Under the pieces are notes generated by a model. That model had not been told where the DNA came from. It did no database searches and worked only from the letters and a program-made list of their open reading frames with translations. Positions 45,255 to 52,610 of a stretch of 52,610 nucleotides of DNA are shown piece after piece. Source of the stretch: Antarctobacter heliothermus (GTDB lineage: Bacteria; Pseudomonadota; Alphaproteobacteria; Rhodobacterales; Rhodobacteraceae); NCBI RefSeq assembly GCF_900188425.1, contig NZ_FZON01000034.1, forward strand, positions 1 to 52,610. Direction: 5' to 3'. The position numbers and the translations under genes were made by a program. Position 1 is the first letter of the stretch; every line of letters begins with the position of its first letter.

Positions 45255-47170
45255 TTGTCCAGCACCTTTACGCCCAGTACCTCCAGCACTTTCGCCTCTA
45301 TGTCCGCCGCGTTCATCTTGGCGGCGGCGTACATATCGCTTGGGCTGGCATGGTCGATAAAGGTATCAGGCAGCACCATCGAGCGGTATTTCAGGCCGCG
45401 GTCAAAGACGCCCTCTTCGGCCAGCAACTGCGCCACGTGGCTGCCAAAGCCGCCAATGGCCCCCTCTTCGATGGTGATCAGCGCCTCATGGTCTTGCGCC
45501 AGTTGCAGGATCAGATCGCGGTCCAGCGGTTTGGCGAAACGGGCGTCGGCCACGCTGGGGGACACGCCGCGCGCCTCCAGCGCCTCGCACGCCTTCATCA
45601 CCTCGGACAGACGGGTGCCAAAGGACAGGATCGCAACGCCCTTGCCCTCGCGCATCATGCGGCCCTTGCCGATCTCCAGTACCTCGCCGCGTTCCGGCAT
45701 CTCAACGCCAACACCCTCACCGCGCGGATAGCGAAAGGCGATGGGCCCCTCATCATGCGCCGCTGCGGTGGCGACCATGTGTTTCAACTCTGCTTCATCG
45801 GCGGCAGCCATCACGACGAACCCCGGCAGATTCGCCAGATAAGCGACATCAAAGCTGCCCGCATGGGTCGCGCCGTCGGCCCCGACCAGCCCCGCGCGGT
45901 CGATGGCAAACCGCACCGGCAGGCGCTGGATCGCCACGTCATGCACAACCTGATCATAGCCGCGTTGCAGAAAGGTCGAATACATCGCGCAGAACGGCCG
46001 CATTCCGCCAGCCGCCAGTCCGGCGGCAAAGGTGACGCCATGCTGTTCGGCAATCCCCACGTCGAAACACCGCGACGGATAGCGTTCTGCGAACAGGTCC
46101 AGCCCGGTGCCGTCCGGCATCGCCGCCGTCACCGCGCAGATGCGCGGATCGTCCGCGGCCTGCTGCAACAGCGCCTGAGCAAAGACCTTGGTATAGCTGG
46201 GCGCGTTGGACGGCGCCTTTTTCTGCTTGCCAGTGACCACATCGAACTTGGCCCGCGCGTGCCCCTTGTCCGGGGCATGTTCGGCATGGCTATAGCCCTT
46301 GCCCTTTTTCGTCAGCACATGCAGCAGGATCGGCCCGGTGGCGCGCTGGCGTACCGTGCGCAGGACCGGCAACAGCTGGTCCAGATCGTGCCCGTCCAGG
46401 GGCCCGAGATAGGAAAACCCCAGTTCCTCGAACAGCGTCCCGCCCACGGTCATGCCCTTGAGCATCTCCTTGGCCCGCCGCGCCCCTTCGCGGAACGGTT
46501 CCGGCAGGAACGACACCGCGCCCTTGGCGGCGGCCTTGAGATCCTGAAACGGGGCCTCGGCGTACAGACGGCTGAGGTAGGAGGACAGCGCGCCGGTCGG
46601 GGGTGCGATGCTCATCTCATTGTCGTTCAGGATCACGATCAGCCGCTTGCCCAGATGGCCCGCGTTGTTCATCGCCTCAAAGGCCATGCCCGCACTCATC
46701 GCACCGTCGCCGATCACCGCGATGGCGTCGCCGTGCCCGGTTTCACACAGCCCCCCCAGATCGCGCGCCACGGCAAAGCCCAGCGCCGCGCTGATCGAGG
46801 TGCTGGAATGCGCCGCGCCAAAAGGATCGTAGGGCGATTCCGACCGCTTGGTGAACCCCGACAACCCGTCCTTTTGCCGCAAGGTGCGGATGCGGTCACG
46901 CCGCCCGGTCAGGATCTTGTGCGGATAACACTGGTGGCTGACGTCCCAGATGATCTTGTCACGCGGACTGTCAAAAATCGCGTGCAGCGCCACCGTCAAT
47001 TCAATCACGCCAAGACCCGCGCCAAGGTGGCCGCCGGTCTCGGACACGGCAGAGATTGTCTCTGCCCGCAGTTCTTCAGCCAGCTGCTCAAGCTCGGCAT
47101 CGGAAAACTGCTTGAGGTCCGCCGGGGACGATACCCGGTCAAGCAAGGGGGTCTGGGGCCGATCGGTCAT
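45245..47170 (-). CDS. dxs: 1-deoxy-D-xylulose-5-phosphate synthase
   Basis: 641 residues. First step of the MEP isoprenoid pathway, from pyruvate and glyceraldehyde-3-phosphate. [18 protein letters not shown] is the ThDP motif, [12 protein letters not shown] and [17 protein letters not shown] the N-terminal blocks, [20 protein letters not shown] holds the catalytic Glu. Full length. Last gene of the HDAC–xseB–ispA–dxs operon, 18 nt after ispA. Confidence 0.97.
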   Translation of the reverse strand: MTDRPQTPLLDRVSSPADLKQFSDAELEQLAEELRAETISAVSETGGHLGAGLGVIELTVALHAIFDSPRDKIIWDVSHQCYPHKILTGRRDRIRTLRQKDGLSGFTKRSESPYDPFGAAHSSTSISAALGFAVARDLGGLCETGHGDAIAVIGDGAMSAGMAFEAMNNAGHLGKRLIVILNDNEMSIAPPTGALSSYLSRLYAEAPFQDLKAAAKGAVSFLPEPFREGARRAKEMLKGMTVGGTLFEELGFSYLGPLDGHDLDQLLPVLRTVRQRATGPILLHVLTKKGKGYSHAEHAPDKGHARAKFDVVTGKQKKAPSNAPSYTKVFAQALLQQAADDPRICAVTAAMPDGTGLDLFAERYPSRCFDVGIAEQHGVTFAAGLAAGGMRPFCAMYSTFLQRGYDQVVHDVAIQRLPVRFAIDRAGLVGADGATHAGSFDVAYLANLPGFVVMAAADEAELKHMVATAAAHDEGPIAFRYPRGEGVGVEMPERGEVLEIGKGRMMREGKGVAILSFGTRLSEVMKACEALEARGVSPSVADARFAKPLDRDLILQLAQDHEALITIEEGAIGGFGSHVAQLLAEEGVFDRGLKYRSMVLPDTFIDHASPSDMYAAAKMNAADIEAKVLEVLGVKVLDKRA

Positions 47171-47188
47171 GGGGCAGCCTCCGTCTGG

Positions 47189-48061
47189 TCAGGTCCGCCG
47201 CACAATAACGAAGCGCGCGGCCTGCTGCAAGTTGATCGCCTCTGCACCATACACAGATAGGCAATCGCACGCCTCGGCCACAAGGGTTTGTGCGCGGCGT
47301 TTCGCCCCGTCCAGCCCCAGCAGGCTGACAAAGGTCGCCTTGCCCCGGTCCGCGTCCTTGCCCACCGCCTTGCCCATCTGCGCGGCGTCGCCTTCGACGT
47401 CCAGAATGTCATCGGCGATCTGAAAGGCAAGTCCCAGCCGCTGCGCATAGGCGGTCAGCGGTGCCAGATCAGCACGGGCCAGCCGCGCGCCCGCCTCTGC
47501 CGACCAGCAGATCAACGCGCCGGTCTTGCCCGCCTGCAGGTCCGTGATCTGATCCAGTGTCAGCGGCGTTTCGGCCTGTTCGGCGGCCATGTCCAGCGCC
47601 TGCCCCAATACCATACCCTTCGCGCCAGAGGCGCGCGCAAGGCTCAGCGCCAGATCGGCCCGCACCGCCGGATCGTCGTGACATTCCGCCCGCGCCACCA
47701 GTTCAAACCCGAGGGTCTGCAACGCGTCGCCGGCCAGCACGGCGGTCGCCTCGTCCCACTTGCGATGCACCGTGGGCAGGCCCCTGCGCAGATCGTCATC
47801 GTCCATGCAGGGCAGATCGTCATGCACAAGGCTGTAGGCATGGATCGCCTCGATCGCACAGGCGGGCCAAATGGCACGGGCCGGACCCACGTTATGCAGG
47901 CGCGCGCCTTCCAGCACCAGATAACCGCGCAGACGCTTGCCGCCCGCGACCGCATAGCCCATCGCATCGGTGACCGGCAGCGCGGGAAACCCGGCCAGCA
48001 CCTTGGCCAGATGCCCACGAATCTGAGCCTCTGCTGCCGCCAGACCGTCTTCGAAACTCAT
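47189..48061 (-). CDS. ispA: Farnesyl/geranyl diphosphate synthase
   Basis: 290 residues, normal for IspA. Condenses IPP with DMAPP and GPP. GGKRLRGYLVL, first Asp-rich motif DDLPCMDDDD (81–90) and second DDILD. The aromatic residues upstream of the first motif fit short-chain products. Its ATG overlaps the xseB TGA by one base. Confidence 0.95.
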   Translation of the reverse strand: MSFEDGLAAAEAQIRGHLAKVLAGFPALPVTDAMGYAVAGGKRLRGYLVLEGARLHNVGPARAIWPACAIEAIHAYSLVHDDLPCMDDDDLRRGLPTVHRKWDEATAVLAGDALQTLGFELVARAECHDDPAVRADLALSLARASGAKGMVLGQALDMAAEQAETPLTLDQITDLQAGKTGALICWSAEAGARLARADLAPLTAYAQRLGLAFQIADDILDVEGDAAQMGKAVGKDADRGKATFVSLLGLDGAKRRAQTLVAEACDCLSVYGAEAINLQQAARFVIVRRT

Positions 48062-48303
48062 CAGAGGCCCTCGACCGGCTTCGTCCCCACAGGATTGCCG
48101 TCCGCGTCCAGCGTGATCAGCGCCACCTTTTCCTCAGCTTCCTTCAGCTTTTGCTCGCAGCGCTTTTTCAAGGCAGCGCCGCGTTCGTACAACGTGATCG
48201 ACTCCTCCAGCGCCACATCGCCACGTTCCAGCATTCCCACGACCTTTTCCAATTCGGTCATGGCCTGCTCAAAACTCATCTTTTCGACCGGGGTCTCGCT
48301 CAT
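48061..48303 (-). CDS. xseB: Exodeoxyribonuclease VII small subunit
   Basis: 80 residues: SFEQAMTELEKVVGMLERGD and LEESITLYERGAAL are the family blocks. It partners XseA (not here) in single-strand DNA degradation. Overlaps both neighbours, as is usual in this alphaproteobacterial operon. Confidence 0.94.
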   Translation of the reverse strand: MSETPVEKMSFEQAMTELEKVVGMLERGDVALEESITLYERGAALKKRCEQKLKEAEEKVALITLDADGNPVGTKPVEGL

Positions 48304-49223
48304 TGGCCTGCCTCCATCAGAATTTCCACATGCGCCTTGCCACTGGTGCTGAGCGCGCCGAGGTCATAGCCGCCTTCGAGGCAGGACACCACGCGCCCAC
48401 CGCAAACATCCGCCCCCAAATCGCACAATTCGCGGGTGATCCAGCGGAAATCGTCCACGGTCCATTCCAGTTGCGCCAGTGGGTCATCCTGATGCGCGTC
48501 GAAACCGGCAGAGATGATCAGCAATTCCGGCTGAAAGGCACGAATGCGGGCCAAGGCCGGCTCCCATGCAGCGCGCATCTCGGTCCCGCCCGATCCCGGT
48601 GCCAGTGGCAGGTTCTGCACGTTGTCATGCGCGCCACGATCCTCCACCCAGCCGGTGCCCGGCCAAAGCGGCATCTGGTGCGAGCCGATGAACAGCGCGC
48701 GCGCCTCGTCCCACAGCAGATCCTGCGTGCCGTTGCCGTGATGCACGTCGAAATCGACCACCGCCACGCGGCCTAGCCCATGCGCCTCCAGCGCATGTTT
48801 CGCCGCAATGGCCGCGTTGCCGAACAGGCAAAAGCCCATCGGCGTCTCTGTCTCCGCATGGTGGCCCGGCGGGCGCATGGCGCAAAACGCATTGGCCACC
48901 CGCCCCTCCAGCACCGCATCCACCGCCGCGACAGCCGCACCTGCCCCGCGCAATCCGGCCCGGAATGAACCGGGCGACAGCCAGGTATCCGCGTCCAGCT
49001 GAAACTGGCCGCTGTCCGGCACCGCCGCGCGAATCCGGTCGATGTAGCGTTGCGGATGGCACAGCCGCAACTGCGCCTCTGTCGCCTCGGGCGCAGTTTC
49101 GCGCTCAAGGTCCAGCCCGGCCAGCGCGTGCAACAGATGTTCGATCCGCGCGACCCGTTCCGGGTGCCCCTCGGGCGTTACATGATCCAGTGCATCCGCA
49201 TGGGTAAAGAGTGCCGTTGCCAT
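48300..49223 (-). CDS. Histone deacetylase family (zinc amidohydrolase)
   Basis: 307 residues from ATG 49223 (MATALFTHADALDHVTPEGH). MRPPGHHAE holds the active-site His pair; VVDFDVHHGNGTQ and AGFDAHQDDPL give the Asp-His-Asp zinc ligands. In bacteria, members deacetylate acetylpolyamines, acetoin-pathway enzymes or other acetyl-lysines; substrate unknown. The longer frame to 49499 runs through a repeat and into petR and is rejected. Confidence 0.88.
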   Translation of the reverse strand: MATALFTHADALDHVTPEGHPERVARIEHLLHALAGLDLERETAPEATEAQLRLCHPQRYIDRIRAAVPDSGQFQLDADTWLSPGSFRAGLRGAGAAVAAVDAVLEGRVANAFCAMRPPGHHAETETPMGFCLFGNAAIAAKHALEAHGLGRVAVVDFDVHHGNGTQDLLWDEARALFIGSHQMPLWPGTGWVEDRGAHDNVQNLPLAPGSGGTEMRAAWEPALARIRAFQPELLIISAGFDAHQDDPLAQLEWTVDDFRWITRELCDLGADVCGGRVVSCLEGGYDLGALSTSGKAHVEILMEAGQ

Positions 49224-49227
49224 CGTG

Positions 49228-49256
49228 CCCCCAGCTTCTTCTTGGTAAAAATACTC
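49228..49256 (-). repeat. Short repeat GTATTTTT…AAGAAGCTGGGG, copy 2
   Basis: On the minus strand GAGTATTTTTACCAAGAAGA then AGCTGGGG, ending 4 nt before the deacetylase ATG; its GGGG run may act as the ribosome site. Partner of 27362–27391. Confidence 0.6.
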
Positions 49257-49335
49257 ACAGCCGCGACCAAGTACTGGACGCCACGGGCCGACCAAATCGC
49301 GAAACGCCCGCCGCCGCAACCTGTCAATCGGGCTG

Positions 49336-50037
49336 TCAGTCTGGCGCCAGCATGTATCCCGCGCCGCGCACCGTCTGCAAATAGCGCGGCTGTTTCGGGT
49401 CGGCCTCCATCTTGCGCCGTAGCCGGGTGATTTGAACATCGACCGCGCGTTCCTGCGCCTGCCCCTTGTCCCGGCCCAGTTCCTCGACCAGTTTGGCACG
49501 GCTCAGCGGCTCTCCCGGACGGGCGGAGAAAATCCGCATCAACTGGCTTTCTGTCGCGGTCAGACGCACCATGTCCTCGCCCTGCCACATCTCGCCGCGT
49601 TCGATGTCATAGCGGATGTCACCCAGCGTCAGCAGCTTGGGCACGCTGGCCTCGGCGGTGGTTTCCGGCATCCGGCGCAGGATCGCGTTGATCCGCAGCA
49701 ACAGTTCCTTGGGTTCAAACGGCTTGGCCAGGTAGTCGTCAGCCCCTGCCTCCAGTCCCTTGATCCGGTCTTCGGTTTCGGAGCGGGCCGTCAGCAACAG
49801 CACCGGCGTCTGCGAGGTTTCGCGAATGCCCTTGGTCAGGCTGACCCCGTCCTCACCCGGCATCATCACGTCCAGCACGATCATGTCGAAATCCAAGCCC
49901 GACAACAGCCGCCGCGCATGGGCGGCATCGCGTGCAGCACTGACAAGAAATCCGTTCCGGATCAGGAATTTCTGCAGCAGCCCCCGAATCCGCTCATCGT
50001 CATCGACGATCAGCAGATGGGCGTCGTTTTCGCTCAT
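49336..50037 (-). CDS. petR: Response regulator, OmpR/PhoB type (PetR-like)
   Basis: 233 residues. Receiver domain: acidic pair DDD (12–14), phospho-Asp D56 in IVLDVMMP, K105 in YLAKPFEP. Winged-helix domain with RLTATESQLMRIFSA and QITRLRRKMEADPKQPRYLQ. Paired with a MarR-type gene with 4-nt overlap, as in petPR of Rhodobacter capsulatus. No histidine kinase is nearby. The symbol rests on this pairing. Confidence 0.82.
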   Translation of the reverse strand: MSENDAHLLIVDDDERIRGLLQKFLIRNGFLVSAARDAAHARRLLSGLDFDMIVLDVMMPGEDGVSLTKGIRETSQTPVLLLTARSETEDRIKGLEAGADDYLAKPFEPKELLLRINAILRRMPETTAEASVPKLLTLGDIRYDIERGEMWQGEDMVRLTATESQLMRIFSARPGEPLSRAKLVEELGRDKGQAQERAVDVQITRLRRKMEADPKQPRYLQTVRGAGYMLAPD

Positions 50038-50537
50038 CCCCGGCCCTCCCTCAGCCTTTGGTACTGCCTGCGCATCTCCGGGTCCATCATCGCCTCCAGC
50101 ACACGGCGAAAGCCCGCGACAGCCTCTGGCCCCGCATCGCGAAAGGCCGCGCGCATCCGCATCCGTTGTGCATCCGACAACTGTCGCTCCAGCGCATCGC
50201 CCGCCTCTGTCAGGTACAGGTGGCGTTCACGCTTGTCGACGCGGCCCACCCGGCTTTCAACCAGACCGTCCTCAATCATTGTGCGCAGCACCCGGTTCAG
50301 CGATTGTTTCGTGACCCCGAGAATGTTCAGCAGGTTGTTCACCGTCGTACCCGGCGCGGTATGAATGAAATGCAGCGCGCGGTGGTGCGCACGACCGTAG
50401 CATAACCCGTCCAAGATACGATCAGGATCGGCGGTAAAGCCCCGGTAGGCAAAGAACATCGCCTCAGCCCCCTGCCGCAACTGTTCATCCGTGAGGTAAA
50501 GCAGGGTCTCTCCCTGTGCTGTACGCCCCTCTGTCAT
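50034..50537 (-). CDS. petP: MarR-family regulator (PetP-like)
   Basis: 167 residues. Winged helix-turn-helix: TVNNLLNILGVTKQSLNRVL is the recognition region and GLVESRVGRVDKRERHLYLT the wing. In Rhodobacter capsulatus the petPR pair lies before petABC; petABC is absent from this window, where a deacetylase operon follows instead. Probably controls petR and itself through the upstream inverted repeat. Confidence 0.8.
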   Translation of the reverse strand: MTEGRTAQGETLLYLTDEQLRQGAEAMFFAYRGFTADPDRILDGLCYGRAHHRALHFIHTAPGTTVNNLLNILGVTKQSLNRVLRTMIEDGLVESRVGRVDKRERHLYLTEAGDALERQLSDAQRMRMRAAFRDAGPEAVAGFRRVLEAMMDPEMRRQYQRLREGRG

Positions 50538-50573
50538 ATGTCATCGCCCTTGTCTGGCCCGGAGGCAGTTTAA

Positions 50574-50612
50574 GTCAGCCTTGTTGACATTCCAAGAGTG
50601 AACTGGTAGCGA
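50574..50612 (+). promoter_or_regulatory. petP / ilvE divergent region: inverted repeat and promoter
   Basis: GTCA–N7–TGAC (50574–50588) is a candidate MarR-type operator. It overlaps a plus-strand promoter, TTGACA (50584–50589), 17 nt, TAGCGA (50607–50612), that could serve the aminotransferase gene. Both are read by eye only. Confidence 0.35.
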
Positions 50613-50703
50613 TTCGCAGATTTGACGCAACTTTATGTCCGTTTCGGACGCAAGAAACGCAATAATCGAAAAAATCGACCTACTGCATGTGAGGAGAACC
50701 AAG

Positions 50704-51576
50704 ATGGCAGATGGCGCATATGACGATCGCGACGGCAAGATCTGGCTGGATGGCCAGATGGTGGACTGGCGGGCGGCCAATGTGCATGTACTGACCCACG
50801 GTCTGCACTACGCAAGTTCGGTTTTCGAAGGCGAGCGGTGCTACAACGGCAAGATCTTCTTGTCGCGCAAACACTCCGAGCGGTTGCATTTCTCGGCCCG
50901 CGAACTGGATTTCGAGATCCCCTATACCGTTGATGAGATCGAGGCCGCCAAGATCGCGGTTCTGGCCGCCAACGGGCTGACCGATGCCTATGTGCGCGCG
51001 GTGGCGTGGCGTGGGGCGGGACCGGACATGGGGGTCGCCTCGGCACGCAACCCGGTTCGCCTGGCCATCGCGGCCTGGTCCTGGGGCAACTACTACGGCG
51101 ATGCCAAGATGAAGGGCGCCAAGCTGGACATTTCCAAATGGAAACGCCCCTCACCCGAAACGATCCCGGTGCACGCCAAGGCCGCCGGTCTGTACATGAT
51201 CTGCACCACGTCGAAACACGCGGCAGAGGCCAAGGGGTGTTCGGATGCGCTGTTCATGGACTATCGCGGCTATGTGGCCGAGGCGACAGGCGCCAACATC
51301 TTTTTCGTCAAGGACGGAGAGGTACACACGCCCAAACCTGACTGCTTCCTCAATGGGCTGACCCGCCAAACCGTGATCGGGATGCTGGAAGACAAGCAGA
51401 TCAAGGTGCACGAGCGCCACATCATGCCCGAAGAGATGGAAGGCTTTGAGCAGTGCTGGCTGACCGGCACCGCGGCCGAGGTCACGCCGGTGGGCCAGAT
51501 TGGCGACTTCAATTTTGAGGTTGGCGCGCTGACACGCGAGATTTCCGAAGGGTACGAAAAGCTGGTGCGCAGCTGA
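50704..51576 (+). CDS. ilvE: Branched-chain amino acid aminotransferase
   Basis: 290 residues from ATG 50704, GAGGAGA upstream. Class IV PLP transaminase for Leu/Ile/Val: LTHGLHYASSVFEGERCYNG, PLP Lys in IPVHAKAAGLYM, VAEATGANIFFVKDG and LTRQTVIGMLED are the family blocks. The frame upstream to 50635 lacks family support. Alternative: D-amino-acid transaminase, less likely from the blocks. Confidence 0.92.
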   Translation: MADGAYDDRDGKIWLDGQMVDWRAANVHVLTHGLHYASSVFEGERCYNGKIFLSRKHSERLHFSARELDFEIPYTVDEIEAAKIAVLAANGLTDAYVRAVAWRGAGPDMGVASARNPVRLAIAAWSWGNYYGDAKMKGAKLDISKWKRPSPETIPVHAKAAGLYMICTTSKHAAEAKGCSDALFMDYRGYVAEATGANIFFVKDGEVHTPKPDCFLNGLTRQTVIGMLEDKQIKVHERHIMPEEMEGFEQCWLTGTAAEVTPVGQIGDFNFEVGALTREISEGYEKLVRS

Positions 51577-51603
51577 ACGTTCGTTGCTCCACCAGGCTTT
51601 CTC

Positions 51604-51630
51604 AACGGCAGGGCCACAGGCTCTGCCGTT
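51604..51630 (+). terminator. Hairpin after the aminotransferase gene
   Basis: AACGGCAGGGCC (51604–51615), loop ACA, GGCTCTGCCGTT (51619–51630), a 12-bp stem with one G·T pair. TCGCATTT follows, a weak T-run. Confidence 0.55.
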
Positions 51631-51782
51631 TCGCATTTGACCTGCCCCGGCACTGCAAAAAGGGCCCTTGAACCGCCGCCTTGCTGTGATGTCAGGGCCT
51701 TTGTCCCGCAAAGGTTGATCAGACTCTCTGTGGCCGACCAAATCACCGATTCGCTTGGTCGCGATACGCCGGGAAGGCACGC

Positions 51783-52259
51783 CTAAAGCATAGAACGCAA
51801 CATCCCGGTATTGCTCTGTATGACAGCGTTCAATTCGACCATGCGGGCGAGCCGTTGTTCGATTTCCCTCTGACATTCGTCGAGTTGTTCGACGATGCCG
51901 GTCAGCGCGGTGCCTGATCCTGAAAGGCTGGCACTCTCGATCTTGCACATCATGCGGGTCGAGCTGAGACCCGTGACATACCGCTTCATGTCCAGGACGC
52001 TGCGGGCGAAACGCTTGGCCTCGGATTCTACCCGGTCCAGCGTCGCGACGGTGTCGCGCAGAACCCCCTCTCTATGCCGTTCAACCTCGGCGATCTCGAA
52101 CGCGATGTCGAAGCCGTCAGGGTAGTCATTGGCCTTGTTTCCGAAACACGCGACCATTTCCTGTTCGACTGAGGTCGCAAAGCTCAGGAATTGGCCGCGC
52201 AGGATCGCGTCCCGAATGCGGGCAAAAACACATGTTTCGCCTTCGACAAAGGTCTTTAC
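51783..52259 (-). pseudogene. C-terminal fragment of a chemotaxis/sensor-like protein, cut by IS66
   Basis: Minus-strand reading from the IS66 boundary: HVKTFVEGETCVFARIRDAI, then a charged helical body with LRDTVATLDRVESEAKRFAR, STRMMCKIESASL and EQLDECQREIEQRLARMVEL, ending LRSML. The helical pattern and STRMMCKIESA resemble the C-terminal signalling part of chemotaxis-like proteins in Rhodobacteraceae, but this is a weak assignment. About 158 residues remain; no start codon exists before the IS end, though internal ATG 52157 could give 124 residues. Confidence 0.55.
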
Positions 52260-52610
52260 GTGAGGCTCCGGCGGGGGCCGTCTGACTTCGGCTACGATCC
52301 GATGATAAGTCCGACCTTATGTCTGATTTCATTTACCGCCCTCAAATCGAAGTTCTCTCCGCGGCCGATGGCGTTCGCCGTCGGCGATGGTCGGATAAGG
52401 ACAAGCTCCGGATTGTCGAGGAAAGTTTTGTCGGCCACCGGCAAGTTTCGGTCACGGCGCGGCGGCATGGCATTTGCCGATCGCTGTTGACGATCTGGCG
52501 TCGGCAGTATCGAAACGGTGAGCTTGGTGCGGCCCGCCCGGTATCCTTCGCCCCGGTGACCGTGACGCAGGATGTCCCGACCTCTCGGCCCGGGCCGGTT
52601 GATCCCCCTG
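52260..52610 (+). mobile_element. IS66-family insertion sequence, left end (runs off window)
   Basis: Begins near GTGAGGCTCCGG (52260), where the interrupted gene stops being coding-like; the first bases are similar in type to IS66 termini (GTAAGC/GTGAG…). A non-coding leader of about 60 nt precedes its first gene. The exact edge and target duplication need the other end. Confidence 0.6.
52319..52610 (+). CDS. tnpA: IS66-family accessory protein TnpA, N-terminal part
   Basis: ATG 52319 opens MSDFIYRPQIEVLSAADGVR, then RRRWSDKDKLRIVEESF and VTARRHGICRSLLTIWRRQY, the helix-turn-helix of IS66 OrfA (TnpA). It is one of three genes of these elements; TnpB and TnpC would follow beyond the window. 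Open to the window end, 97 residues visible. Confidence 0.82.
   Translation, partial: MSDFIYRPQIEVLSAADGVRRRRWSDKDKLRIVEESFVGHRQVSVTARRHGICRSLLTIWRRQYRNGELGAARPVSFAPVTVTQDVPTSRPGPVDPP

Noticed and set aside
45224-47260. Long plus-strand open frame (678 codons) opposite dxs
   Set aside because: Antisense shadow of dxs; low-complexity His/Arg/Gln-rich translation without motifs.
49224-49499. N-terminal extension of the deacetylase
   Set aside because: It runs through a dispersed repeat and the 3' end of petR; the family N-terminus begins at ATG 49223.

Overview
The window looks like a chromosomal segment of a Rhodobacteraceae bacterium (Roseobacter/Rhodobacter group, Alphaproteobacteria). This rests on high GC, the linked layout sdh / mch–mcl2 / mdh / sucC–sucD–sucA–sucB–lpd, a TauR-type operator between taurine genes, a PetP/PetR-like pair and the operon HDAC-like–xseB–ispA–dxs. 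Both window edges lie in insertion sequences: an IS5-family (IS903-like) end on the left and an IS66-family end on the right, which has cut off the N-terminus of a neighbouring gene.

Layout. 1–2.8 kb: IS5 end, H-NS/HvrA-like protein, DeoD, a DUF1989 protein and small proteins. 2.9–8.2 kb (minus): sdhC-sdhD-sdhA, a sulfotransferase-like gene, two small exported proteins, sdhB. 8.2–11.8 kb (minus): a DUF1194 protein, then mch, DUF1737, NnrU and mcl2, with two ethylmalonyl-CoA pathway enzymes. 12–16 kb: exported proteins, a TSUP permease and mdh. 15.8–28 kb (plus): sucC, a second sulfotransferase-like gene, sucD, an exported protein, sucA, sucB, a glycosyltransferase, a MAPEG protein and lpd. 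28–32 kb: FMN-binding protein, plsC, ftsX, ftsE (minus) and a divergent zinc-ribbon membrane protein. 32–37.8 kb: tauABC (minus) divergent from tpa (plus), then a GNAT. 37.9–45.2 kb: single genes (degenerate ImmA/IrrE-like protein, HU, amn, VOC, class II aldolase, methyltransferase, transglycosylase, epimerase, ExoD). 45.2–50.5 kb (minus): petP-petR and the HDAC–xseB–ispA–dxs operon. 50.7–52.6 kb: branched-chain aminotransferase, a truncated gene and the IS66 end.

How the parts work together. sdh, suc, lpd and mdh encode most of the oxidative TCA cycle from 2-oxoglutarate to oxaloacetate; mch and mcl2 feed C2-derived glyoxylate and malate into it. tauABC plus tpa import and deaminate taurine.

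Most noteworthy: (i) the same pair of TGTGATCACA palindromes, 21 bp centre to centre, lies about 115 nt upstream of both sdhC and sucC, suggesting one unnamed regulator for both operons; (ii) two different sulfotransferase-like genes and a glycosyltransferase sit inside these TCA operons; (iii) an ImmA/IrrE-like protein has lost its zinc-site residues; (iv) several short intergenic repeat families recur across the window. No tRNA, rRNA or CRISPR array was seen.
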